From positions 36,074,161-36,138,160 of the forward strand of contig CM032666.1 in assembly GCA_019095985.1 (NCBI GenBank): a stretch of 64,000 nucleotides of DNA, read 5' to 3'. Below the pieces are notes generated by a model. It saw only the letters and a program-made list of their open reading frames with translations, ran no database searches and had not been told where the DNA came from. This stretch comes from Streblospio benedicti (taxonomy: Eukaryota; Annelida; Polychaeta; Spionida; Spionidae). The position numbers and the translations under genes were made by a program. Shown piece by piece: positions 34,874-48,400 of the stretch. Positions within the stretch are counted from its first letter, which is position 1; each line of letters starts with the position of its first letter.

Positions 34874-37800
34874 TTAAGATATTTCAATCTCCACAACATT
34901 GTCAGATTCTCTAGCCACCACAAAGTTCAGCTCTTGTACAATCTCGTCTGCCACTTTGACAGTCGCCGTGTATTCTCCATGGAACCCCCGTAATTTGACC
35001 TCGTCTTCAGCTGACACGGGGTAAAAAGCGGCCTCCGTGTGCCACTCCTTGTGCAGCAACTTCAGAAGTCTCTCTCCAGCTTCATTCAGCTAAATTGACA
35101 AAAAATAAGAAGCTTGTACCGTTGGATCCAAATATTTCACATTGTAGGCAGATCCAGGAGGCAGTGGTCTCGTACGGGGGAAGGGGGGCACGTCAGTCCT
35201 TTTGCCACCAAACATATAAAATTTTCATCGACATCTCCGCCAGCCTACACGATTACAATATACATTAGGTCCTGTGGGTCCGTCCAGCCTTTTCGAAAAA
35301 CCTGGATCTGTCAGTGTATCTAGAAGCAGGGGTGTCATTAGGGGATGCACCCAACCTCTTGTTTGTTGTCATTATTGGCCTATTTTCACATTGGAGACCT
35401 AGAAATCTAGAAATCATAACCCAGTGGTGAAATTGTGGCTGAACCCAACCACTGCTCTTATTGTGATGCTGTAATGCCCCTGTTATGACCCTAGGGAATA
35501 AGGTGAAGAGGATGATTACAGATGATGGAGAATAATAATTGAACTATCGATAAAGTAAGTTTAATGAGATAATCGGTTTTCGGCCGTGGATTTAATTAAG
35601 TATGAGCTCATAAAATTAACAAATAGCAGCAAAAAACATGTGTCTGAGCCGAGAACGGATCATACCTCAAGAAAATCACCATCAGCCAACGATGAATCTG
35701 GCTTGTTGTTTTCTTGATCCCAGAATCCCCACAACAAGACACCCTCGACACTGGCATGACTGTAAATAGATAACCTGATCTTTGATATTGGTCCCCATGT
35801 CTATCAACCAAATTTCCTCGATGTAGTTATAAAACATACAAACATAAACGTGGGATAGATAATTATAAAAATTATGAGTACATTTATGTCATCTACATGC
35901 ACATAATACAATGTATACCCACAAGACATATACCTGTGTTAGGGTTAAGAAATTCATGAAACTTTTGCTGCATTACACTGCATTACATATTAGACTAAAT
36001 ACACTAAATCTAAAACATTACCCAGTACCTGAAGAAAAGTCTATAGATGTCAGTGTAAACGTCAGCTCTTAGGGAAACATCAGGTTGCACATACGAGACT
36101 TCTGTGATCCAGATTGGGAGGTTTGCCTCAGCTATAGCGTCTAGTCTTTTCTATGTATTGGGAAAAAATGCATACAGTCATAGGCAGATCCAGGGGTGTG
36201 GGTGCAGGGGGCGCGCGCCCCCCTTTTTCCCACCAAAAGACTTCATTTTAATACGGTTTTCACGAAATCCCGTAAATGCGCCCCCTCTTTTCCATAAGTG
36301 CTCCCCCTTTCCCCCCCAAACCTGGATCTGCCTATGTACAGTAGAACCTCCAATAAAGACCATCTCTATGATAAGATCACTTTACTCGGTCAACAACCTT
36401 CTTGAAGCGATCTCCGCAAATGACTTCCATAAAGAGGCCATCATACTGATAATATTGATAACACTTGAGATCAGCACATGGATGTGTTGATTAATAGAAA
36501 GGTCATACTGTAAATGGCTACATGTAATTGTTATATATGGATGCGGGTTATAAGGAAGTGGGGTGTAGGGTAAAAGGCTAAAAAGAGAATGGCAGACGTT
36601 GAGATAAGACAAAACATTATGAGGGTAGTGGGATTTCTTAACCGCCCAAGCATGAATTCATAGTAAAGATAAGAAAGTGAATACTGTAAATGCAGTACCT
36701 GGATATTGGCCAGATTTGGCGTTCCAACCAAGTGACTCTGTAGACCAATGGCGTCCAGCGGCGTTCCTCGATTGATCATATTTTGAGCGTGAACCTTCAT
36801 TGCCTAACCCCAGATAAATATTAAAATATATTGTATTCACCGTATGGTTTGTATAGTGAATAGACCACTGAGTAAAATGTTAATTTCGGTATAAGTACCA
36901 GGTTTTTTGTAAAGGAGGGGTGTGTGTAAAACAAGCGTATTTTGTGGATTTATATATGCAAAAAACAAAAAAACAACAAAAAAAAAACAGCGATTTTTAA
37001 AACACACATGCTAATTCACATGTGTGTGATACATTCTTTATCGGGGTTGGGGTTTTGCCACTGAATTTATGCACAGTAGAACATCAAATTCAGGCTACTG
37101 GAACCTCCCGACCACCTGGCACAGCCACCTGTATAACAAGACCATTTTCACGCAGTCCCATGGAGACCATCAAAACCCTCTATTAAAGAGACCACATCTC
37201 CATTTAGATTAGTTGAAGTCAGTCCCATAAATGCTACTAGTTTTTAATACAAAAAAAATCCTTCTGCAATTGACTTACCATTGCCGATTGTCCATAGTTG
37301 ATGCACCCGTAATCATTAAGAAAGAGCTGAACATCTGGTTGCAGGGCTTTAACTCTGTGGAACATGTAATTGTGATTCATGCTAGATGTTTTCCTCGTAG
37401 AATGTGCCATGTTGCATCTCATTGTTGATGTCCCAATGCTCTAACCTGAAATATTGAAACTATCTATGATGATAATATCGGGTATTCAAAATTTCTGAAC
37501 GACAATGTCCTGTCTACTCTCGCAACTACTACGGCTTGGCAAAGACATTGTCTTGTAATTTTATTCATAGCAAACCGTTAAAAAATTCATAGTATTTCCT
37601 TTTGCTTCGTTTGGAAATTTAAAGTAAACTTTTTGGTCCACATTTACGACGACCCCATGTTTAAAAAGTTCTTGGAGCTGCTTGTACCATATGATATTAA
37701 AACAGATCAGATTATAAAGTTAAAAAGGTGCAAAATCTATCACAATTTTTCGCATAATCGATGAAGTGGGAAAATGTTATTATAACGTTAATAATAACGT

Positions 37801-40800
37801 TCATTATAATGTTGAAATAACATTTCTCACTTCTGAAAGCATCGATGATGCGAAAATCAGTATTATTTGGGAGCCTTGTGAACACAAGAATGGATGTATG
37901 ATGGATTTTAAAATAATATATAGTCCTAAACACTGACGGGCCAATTGTGAATAGTAAAATGATGAGTGAATATTAAAAAAAAAAAAAATAATGACAAATA
38001 AGTTCAAAAAACAAGGTTTGAAAATAGTTTTTATTCTATTGCGATTGTCTGTGTGCTACAAGTGATCACAATGTTTCATTCACTTTAAAAAATTAACTTA
38101 CAATTCACGACCCCTGCAGGGGGTGTAGCAAAGGGGGGGCGGCGCTCTAGCATTGGGTGATGGACATATATGTTCAAACGTATTTATATAATGAGATAAT
38201 AATTAAGAGTGGAATCACACACCAATACCTGTATGCACATGGGCGTGAGTGGCGGTGTTCATTTGAAGTTACTTGAGTGAGACACAGTGACTTGGTTGGG
38301 TGTGTCTAACTCAAACTTAAAAAGTCATGCCCAGTGGAATGGCGTGTCATATCTACCTTTAATGCCACACAAACAGTACTTGCTAAGCTATTTATATATA
38401 TACATTTTTATCTATGCGCAGCGTTCCATTCAAGAATCATAACGTCCTTTTTCAGTGGCAAGGATTATCTTTTCATATGGTGAAATCATGAGAGCATTGT
38501 GACTTAATATTCAAAAGAATAATAATCTTTTTAGAGAAACCTTCATGTAATATAATGTTGTTGCTTTTGTTGAAGTAGATATATAATCAATTATTTTCAA
38601 TCCGTGGTATAGATATTTTAAATGTAAACATATATCTTTTATATTCTCATAGTAAAAATGAACACACTTTGAAGACTGAATACAGAGCTATATATAATAT
38701 CTGTTTACATATATGTTATTTAGCTGTTCATGGAATTAGAAATGAACTGAGGGCACTAATAAATAGGTGTTGCACCAACGAGTGTAGCATCCTTGGTTGT
38801 TCCCCAGCGTCGGCCCCCGCCGGATACACAAAATAAACAAATCAAGAACCAGTAAACGAATGTACTCAATTATATGAATATTCGGACCAATGGGCCTTCG
38901 GACCAATGGGCCTTCGGACCAATGGGCCTTCGGACCAATGGGCCTTCGGACCAATGGGCAGTCCCCGTGTGTACAACAAGCGTATTTTGTGAGATTTATA
39001 TATGCAAAAAAAACAAAAACAAACAAACAAAAACAAAACAGCGATTTTTAAAACACACATGCTAATTCACATCTGTGTGATACATTGCTTTATCGGGGTT
39101 GGGGTTTTGCCACTGAATTTATGCACAGTAGAACATCAAATTCAGGCTACTGGAACCTCCCTATGGAGACCACCTGACGCAGCCACCTGTATAACAAGAC
39201 CATTTTCGCAGTCCCATGGAGACCATCAAAACCCTCTATTAAAGAGACCACATCTCCATTTAGATTAGTTGAAGTCAGTCCCATAAATGCTACTAGTTTT
39301 TAATACAAAAATTCCCTACTGCAATTGACTTACCATTGCCGATTGTCCATAGTTGATGCACCCGTAATCATTAAGAAAGAGCTGAACATCTGGTTGCAGG
39401 GCTTTAACTCTGTGGAACATGTAATCTGTGATTTCATGCTCCCCTGTGTTTTCCTCGTAGAATGTGCCATGTTGCATCTCATTGTTGATGTCCCAATGCT
39501 CTAACCTGAAATATTGAAACTATCTATGATGATAATATCGGGTATTCAAAATTTCTGAACGACAATGTCCTGTCTATCTACTCGCAACTAACTACTACGG
39601 CAAAGACATATTATTCATTCAACAAACCGTTAAAAAATTCATAGTATTTCCTTTTGCTTCGTTTGGAAATTTAAAGTAAACTTTTTGGTCCACATTTACG
39701 ACGACCCCATGTTTAAAAAGTTCTTGGAGCTGCTTGTACCATATGATATTAAAACAGATCAGATTATAAAGTTAAAAAGGTGCAAAATCTATCACAATTT
39801 TTCGCATAATCGATGAAGTGGGAAAATGTTATTATAACGTTAATAATAACGTTCATTATAATGTTGAAATAACATTTCTCACTTCTGAAAGCATCGATGA
39901 TGCGAAAATCAGTATTATTTGGGAGCCTTGTGAACACAAGAATGGATGTATGATGGATTTTAAAATAATATATAGTCCTAAACACTGACGGGCCAATTGT
40001 GAATAGTAAAATGATGAGTGAATATATATATATAAAAAATAATAATGACAAAGCAAGTTCAAAACAAGGTTTGAAAATAGTTTTTATTCTATTGCGATTG
40101 TCTGTGTGCTGCAAGTGATCACAATGTTTACATATCACTTTAAAAAAAATTACACTGTGCACAATTCTACACGACCCATTATTATCTAATGCAACGAATT
40201 AATCAATAATCATAATTAAGAACATGTCAAATATATTATATACGTCATCAAAAGACACCAAGTTTCAATTATTGCACACAGTCCTTAAAACCAACATCAT
40301 AACATATTGGTCAATGTTAGTCAATGAATAATTAAACAATAGAAATAATCATTAAAATATAACTTAACTAATTTGTAAGTATGACATCAAACTGAAAATC
40401 TATGTTTGTGTAAACATAAAGCATTTTAACATTAGTAAAACTAACATCATAAGATATTAGTCAATGTTAGTCAATGAATAATTAAACAATAAAAAATAAT
40501 CACTAAAATATAACTTAACTAATTTGTAAGTATGATATCAAGCTGAAAATCTATGTTTGTGTAAACATAAAGCATTTTAACACTGGTAAACCATAAAGTA
40601 TGAAAAGGAAAATATAATTGCAAACATAACTAAGCCGAATTATGAAATTATCACAGTATTTGCCAGTCTTTTTTTTTCGATTTTGTGCATTTTATTATTT
40701 TTTGGGGCCAGTTCATCTGGAATTTTCAGCGATGTTTACCAAATCATGACTTTCCACATCTTTTATTTTTGTATGATGTGGCTTTTTGCTGTATGTACTA

Positions 40801-42387
40801 ATTTATCTTATCATCTTCAAGAAGAAGATTTTCACTTTCTCCAGCCTGGGGTGCTTTGGAGGGTGGATGATATAGTTGGCGTTGTCATTAATTCCGCTGT
40901 TAATGTAGAAACGGCCAGCTCCTAAAATAGTATGTAAAAACATTATAAACGATGGATAATTGGCTAACTGCATACACACTTTTCTCTAGCATCAGATATT
41001 GGTATGTAATTTTTCTTACCGCTTGTACCTCAAGTTTCTACATGTATTTATCATGTTTATGCCCATAGTTATGTGCTGTATATATATAGGCCTATCAGCT
41101 CTTCTAAGAATCAAAGTTATCCCATGGTTTTAGTTATTTTATTAGACATAATACCCATGTGTAGATAACCCTGAGTGTTCACAGCAAATAAAAGGTTGTC
41201 AACGCACACAAAATTATATACATGAATTTTGTGTTATGTCACCCAACCCATCCCACACCCCGATCCCAAGAAATGAAATATGTTAAACAAGTTTATACTT
41301 TTCTCACACTCCATAATTCAATATAATTTTGGAAGGTGTTATATCTACAACACTGGATCCATGTAGACGACACCCTGTAAACCCATGGTGGAAACATTAT
41401 ATTGCTAAAATGCATAGAAAGACTTACCACATTTTTCCTCCGATGGAACGAAGAAGTCATAATCTTTTGGCACCAGATACGGGGTGGCATATGGCCATGG
41501 CTGGGCTGCGGCTGCGGCAAACTCTCGCTGCACCTCCTCCTCTAAGGCGTGCCATTCGGGAAAGAGCTTGAGTAACCTCTCTGACAGCTTTCTCTGTTTT
41601 CTTGCCTTCACTGAAAATAAAGAGACACCATATTGATATTACAACTAAGGATTATATCATTTCATCTCATGATAATACGGTTTATATATTAACAACTGCT
41701 TGCAAATATATTTGATTTTTTCAATGATTTTCTTTTCAAATTGATAAAAAAATGTGTAATATGTGATATTAGCTTTAACAACTGACTTATTGTTATTGGA
41801 GTAATATCAATAATTTCCATTGAGTTTTGAAGAAAATATTAAGATATTTGTTGTAGCGTGAATAAGCAAGGGAATTAATAGAAATGAAGTCTGCTCACCC
41901 CACTTAGCAAGCTTGGTATTCTTAATTCTTTTGACCACAAGCTTTGATATCCTGCGGAAACTTTCCTTCACTCCAATATCCATGATAGTAGAATAATATA
42001 TTAAGTGAAGAAATAATATCTAATATATAGTATAAAACAATTAATCAATTGATCAATGATTATACGCGCAATAAATGATCGGCTTCCAACTGAAGAGTGA
42101 AACGTTGTCTTGGTGATACGTAAAATACGTTTACGTACGTTATGACGATAAACGTAGCACGGAACGTTTTACGTGAAATGTGCTTCCACCTGTTGGCGGA
42201 TTACGGTTCTAAAAATGATCTATTTGAAGAAAATCATATCAAACGTTATATTAAAGATGAAAGTCTTACTGGGTCAAAGCTGACTCTATGACCTCTGACC
42301 CCTCATTCAACGACTGTGCATGTCTGATGCCCCTGGCATTTATAAATGTAATACGGGTGGGCATCATCACGTGGTGAGGCTTGGCGC

Positions 42388-42483
<96 letters not shown>

Positions 42484-45400
42484 CTAGCTTGTATTATGAT
42501 ATAATGAGATATGCGATTATTTCAGAGGTGGTCTCAATAGAGCGGTGGTATCGGTATGGGGTACATTGTAATCTTTTTTTAACGCTTCAGACTACAAGAA
42601 ATTACCTTCCTGCAAAGTGCACAATATCTCTGTCTATTCTTGTGTCTATTTCTTCCTTTAACTCCTCACGTGACAATTCATTCAACCAATCAGGATCGTT
42701 TCCGGGTTTTCCCCAGAACAAAGTATGCCCTCTTAGTTTAATGCTGTGAACATTAAGACGATTTTAAGTTTATAATGTAATACATAGTATATGTTTTAAC
42801 TTGAAACTGAGACTGAATATTGAACCGTAAAAGTAAAAAGATCCTGATTTAATTTCAATACATTTGGCTTGCATAATCATAGTGACAGAATAAGAACTAA
42901 TAGATGGTAAATTCAATTAAGATTATTGATACGTGTAACACATAAAATTGAGAAATACATAAAATCTGTGTTGTTTCAATATTTTTTGACTTACTTTTTA
43001 GCTAACAGTTTATTGATTCCATTGTCAACATTATAGTTCACTTGACCCTGAAATGGAATAGGCGTGAATATCATTTGCATCCCCATACATTTCAGACTTA
43101 TCAAACACAAGTTAACACAAGTTACTGACAACAAATCCCGCATTCAAACCATGCATAGTTTCTGGAAGTTGTTTCAAGATCCTAGCCAATAAGAAGGTCA
43201 GAAAACTGAGTCTTCACTCACGTCAAATGTGCGTCTTTTTACGTCCAAGTAAAGTAAACTGGTTCTGGTTTTTTTCCAATGATGTAAATCTATTAAGCAA
43301 AGTTGTTCCAGTAGAAATAGACAGTCTAACACTTAAATAGATAATCGTGCAGTGTGTAAGAGACTACAGCAGAGTGACAACAGACGATTTTTTTAGGTCT
43401 CAATGATTAACGATTGATTATGCAAAATAAATATAAATATGGTTAAAATAAGGTTATACCTTGTTTTGCTCCATATTTTTCCACTTTAAACCCACTTCTT
43501 CAGTCCCCCAGTTGAAGTTGGTGTAGAAGAAGTCCTGGTACCGGCGGTCCCGCTCAGTAACGCCATGGATCAACCACCACTTGACAGCTGAACCAAACGA
43601 AAACTCGTGCCTGGTCATATTCACCTGCAGGGTTTCCACAAGAAATGTTATGATGATTTGTAAGTTTATAGTTGAAATGACATCCATAGTACATTAGTAC
43701 ATTCAGAATCAAGTAGACTGATGCAGCCTGACTTGGCCTGAATTGGGTTCGAACCCCGGACCTCAGGGTTGACAGGGCCGCGAAGCGACCAGCCCACTAA
43801 GGGGTCACCAAGGCTAACGCGAACTACATGAACTACACCACATCCACAAGCGTAGTTGTGGCGTAATTGATATGGCCATGGCCTGGGTGGCTAGTCGCTT
43901 TGCGTCACAGACAACCCAGAGGTCTGGGGTTCAAACCCCGTCCAGGCCAAGTCAAAGCTGCATCAGTCTACTTGGTTTAGAATATACTAATGTACCATGC
44001 ATGTCATTTCAACTACAGACCTTACTAAATTTCATATAAGAGCATGCGTTTCTCCACAACAAAGTTCACTAATGTTATGATGGTTTGTTCATCTACTCTG
44101 GCGAGGGTGTAAGGAAGTGGGATGTGGGAACAGAGGGGTGTGGGGAAATGACCGGAAAAGAGGGATATGGGGTTTCAGGAAAGCGGGTTGTAGGAATCTG
44201 CCTATGAAAAATATGAGCAAGGCACGGTGGATGAGCAAAGAATCCTAATACCAGTTAGGGATACACTATAATATGTCTGTATTTATTTCTGTTTTAAAAG
44301 CTGCAAAGCCACTTTCATCCTGGGTCTATCTTTTTCAGGAAACATTTAGACTCAGTGTCAAAATAAAAGAATGAAATATTAAATAAAAAATAGAAAACAG
44401 ATAATTTATTCATCTTTTTACATTGTTGTGAAAATCGGAAATTAGGGTGTTATTTCTAAAGTATGGAGCGTGATATTTTGTCAGTTTACATTCAGAAATC
44501 CGTCTATGTCTAGAAACCCATAAACTTGTTCTAGTATCCGAGCAAATTTCAGAGCGATCGGATACGTATTTCTTGTACTTTCCCATGTACAAATATCTAT
44601 ATCAGTAATCCTTTTACATACTTGTGACAATCAGAATTAGGGAATTATCTCTAAAATATGAAGTGTATTTGACTAATATTTTGTCTGTTTACGTTTAGAC
44701 TTCAATATACATCTATAGAAACCTGTCCTAGCATCTCAGACTTAAAAAGTTCTTGTACTTTCCCATATAGCCAAATAGTAAAATCAAGACTTTAGCACCA
44801 TATATACTATTACGAGCATATATAAAATTTGGCCTTGAAATGAGATGGTTTTCGTACGTTTTTCCTTGTATAGGAAATTTAATTCCAATTCTTACAAGAA
44901 CCTGAAAAGACCAATGCTATTTGTTTTTATTGATTTCTGACATGTTTTAACAGATTATACTTGATACATATGAGTACTTGTCCTGTGTGCTGCTGTTTGT
45001 AGAACAGTAGAAACGTGAGGACCTTCTCTCGAATGAGACCACCTTTGTAATAAGATCATTTTCCCTCAGTTACCCAGACTTCCATGAACAGGCTACCACC
45101 AAGCTCAATAAGAATACCATCTCTCGGTGGTCGCAACAAACAGATTCTACTGTACCATAATCAAATGAGTAGTTCGTAGTATAGTCTCTTATATCCCACT
45201 TATAACCTCAGCTTTTATATAGCAAATCTAGCCTCATAATAGAATCCCGATAAATGAAACTGAAACGGGGTTAGAGCGGATTACGGAAGCTTTCACCTAG
45301 ACCAGCTAGTTTTCTTTAAACTTTTCTCCACGAATCATGACACCATTTGATATATGGTGGTGGTCCCAAAAATACTGGATGTCTAATAGGCTGAAGAAAG

Positions 45401-48400
45401 GTAGCTGGTGTAGGTGAAAGCTCGCGTGAGTTGCATGTGTTTCTTTTGTGGTGAACGCTAGGTAAGAATGAGTACAACACATTAAATTATCATATTTTCT
45501 TTTCATAAAACACACACACACAAACAAAATATAGGTATATGTATTACAATACTGATTTAATCAACAGTGAATATCACTGGCAGATCCATGCTTTCGAAAA
45601 GGGGGGGGGGCACACACACATGGGTTTTGTAGCTCCAAAGGATCACAGATATATCAAAACAGCATGAAAATGAGTTCTGAGGGGTAAATAGAAATGTATA
45701 GCCATTCCTCCCCCTGAATTCGCAGGTGACGATTAACAAATGATAGACACACACCTCGATTGCTACATCACTTGGTTCAATGTCGTCTGATATGGAGACT
45801 CTAAAACAAATACATGTATAAGTGAAGCCATTAAGAATGGGATTTAGAATAATGAAGTATCTTGAAATTTAAACAAGTCCATGAACACAGCGGTGTCCAA
45901 CGGTTACGGCCCCCGCTCTTGTGAAAATATTTCATCAACAGCCAAAGACTGCTTATTTTGTTTACTTGTGTGAGTTTCATTATTTAGGGGACATGAAATG
46001 CATGATATATGATTTTTTCTTCTACAGTGTACAAAAATTTTAACTTCTCCATCCATAATGTAAAATGTAATTGGTTGACAACAACATTTTGTCTTCCATG
46101 AAAGGGAGGGGGGCGGCAAGAAAAGATTGATGATCGGACTGAATACAAACATAATATCTAAGTAAATATATTCCTGCTAAAGAGTTGCCGGTCTGAGGAG
46201 ATGCTGGTAGTTAGTGGTTTACACCCGCACCCTATGGAGCTGTGAGTTTTGTTATAGGGGGTTTGGGTATGGCCCCGAAGCCTATCAAACCGCCCTTCCC
46301 TTCAGCAGAAACCTAGACCCGTTACTACTTTAGCACATAGCGCCTACTTAAGCGTAAGGTCACTCATCCGAATCTGCTCTATTCTCCGTGCAGCAACTTC
46401 TCGCCAGTTCTCGTCCAGGGCGGGAATCTCGGTGAGTGATGACGTGTCAATGAGGAATTCCCCCGTGGCAGGGGCTTGTACGTACAGACGGACTCCCGAT
46501 ATTTCTGGTGGTAGATAATTAAATAACTGTTTAACTATTTTATAGTTATTGTTTCAGTCTTCTAAGCTGCTCACGTAACTTTGCATCACTAACACCATAT
46601 CACTTCATGCGCACTCATGTTCTTTTTCAACTCCATGGGGAGTATGGGCAGGCTTTCCCTCTATGGAGTTATGATTCTATATATGCTTTGCTGTTAATTA
46701 AGCATTCATATATGCCCCAAAGAGCATTACCAAGAGAGGTAACGTCCTATGTTTCCTATAGTGGACGTAAAATACTGAACAGGTGCGAGCAGGTGCGACG
46801 TCGGGGATGGTTGAAGTGACTAAGTATTCATAGGTGAATGAAATGAAGATGACCAACAAACTTATTATATGACTTTATATGATACATTAAATTATAAAAT
46901 AGTACACATATGTATAAACAACAGTGAGTAGTTTCTTGTTTTCATGAGATAAATAATATTGTCTTAATAGAAACTCAGCAAGATAACATTTATTGTAGGC
47001 ATAGACTAATCAGCTTGTCAAATCCACTTCGATATAATGCACATTTTACCTTCAAAGTTTAGTAGTAAAATATGCTACTAAATTTTTTATAATTGATATG
47101 GTTGGAAACGCATACTTCTGTAGATTACATATGTATTAATTAAATGTTTCTAGCCATGGCAAGTGCTGAAATACTAAGCAAAAATGTTTCGGACACTTTT
47201 TCTTCCCTAATCACGTTTTTCACCGTATGGCTGTCATTGTCAAACGCTGGTTCGGTAATAAATATGCCAGTATCTCATCCATACCTGTCCCAAAAATATT
47301 TTATTACTATGTATGTAATCTACAGAAGTGTGCGTTTCTAACCATACCAATTATTATGAAATAGCAGGACATTCGATGATCAAACTTTGCTAGTCAAAAT
47401 GGTCAACACAATGGTAGTGGATTTGACAGCACATTAATGATTTGACAGCACATCAAAGAACATTACGACTATGTGATGGGATCAATGGACATTTCTTTCC
47501 AAATGTAAAGTATGAACTGAAAGTGTAGAAATAAGAATCTGCATCAAATTTTAAGTGTTATATGTGTCTATGATAATTTTTAAGTTGTCAGTAAACCTCT
47601 GCAAATATTACAAGCATGCAAGTGACAAGTGACTAATCTCAACTCTGTTATACTATCGATCATTTGACCAAAAAACATCAACACACGGTTGTCATATTAA
47701 TGTATAATTCTGATGGAAATAATCTGCAGTAATATGCAATTCCACTGTATATAAAAATCTGGGTAATTGTTTTAACTAAATAGTTTATTTTGAACATGAA
47801 TCACATGCATCGCCATGTGTTTGACAATCACCTTCGGCGATACCCATAGACTATGGCTAAACAACATGATTTGTAAATGTTCCTATACAGTTTTTTTTTT
47901 CGGAGATATCAGCGCCTATATACTAGATATGGTCTGTATGTTGTAGACCATAGTATATTGAATGACTTCTGATTCATAGCTATTTGTATTTCTAATCATG
48001 AAATGCAAATATATCACGTCAAAATCAACCAATTTCCTATTCATTAGTACAAGACAGCGTTCGTTGACCACCCTCTCTCGGGCACCTGCTCGCACCTGCC
48101 GGGAACGCAGATATGAACGTGTTGCGTATCTCGTTAAACTATCTCTGTATGCCCGCAGATATGTACCTATTTAATGAGTATATGGCACAGATAAGAACAG
48201 TGTGCAAGCTGTAAGAGATGAGTTTGCTCAACAGCCATCACCAGAGCTGACGGGACCGTGAACCTACGATCTTCTGGTCACTAGTTCAACTTCCTATGCA
48301 TACGACCACTGAAGCGACAAATGTGTTGCAAATGGTAAGGAGGTCGCCATGTACCCAGCAGTGATATTGCATTTTTGTTTCATATTATGCATTAAAAATA

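Noticed and set aside
38736-39065. Frames with repeated PIGPKAHWSEGPLVRR units as a repeat protein
   Set aside because: They are translations of the five-unit 16-bp minisatellite; reading all frames gives similar repeats.
37712-40162. Pair of similar AT-rich minus-strand frames (73 and 132 codons)
   Set aside because: They are duplicated only because the intron segment is duplicated; composition is that of translated AT-rich DNA.
41329-41571. Plus-strand frame across 41.3-41.6 kb
   Set aside because: It is the antisense shadow of exon 2 of the nested minus-strand gene.
43870-43950. Functional tRNA gene
   Set aside because: A and B boxes are present but no clean cloverleaf or anticodon arm; it is part of a repeated inverted SINE-like unit.
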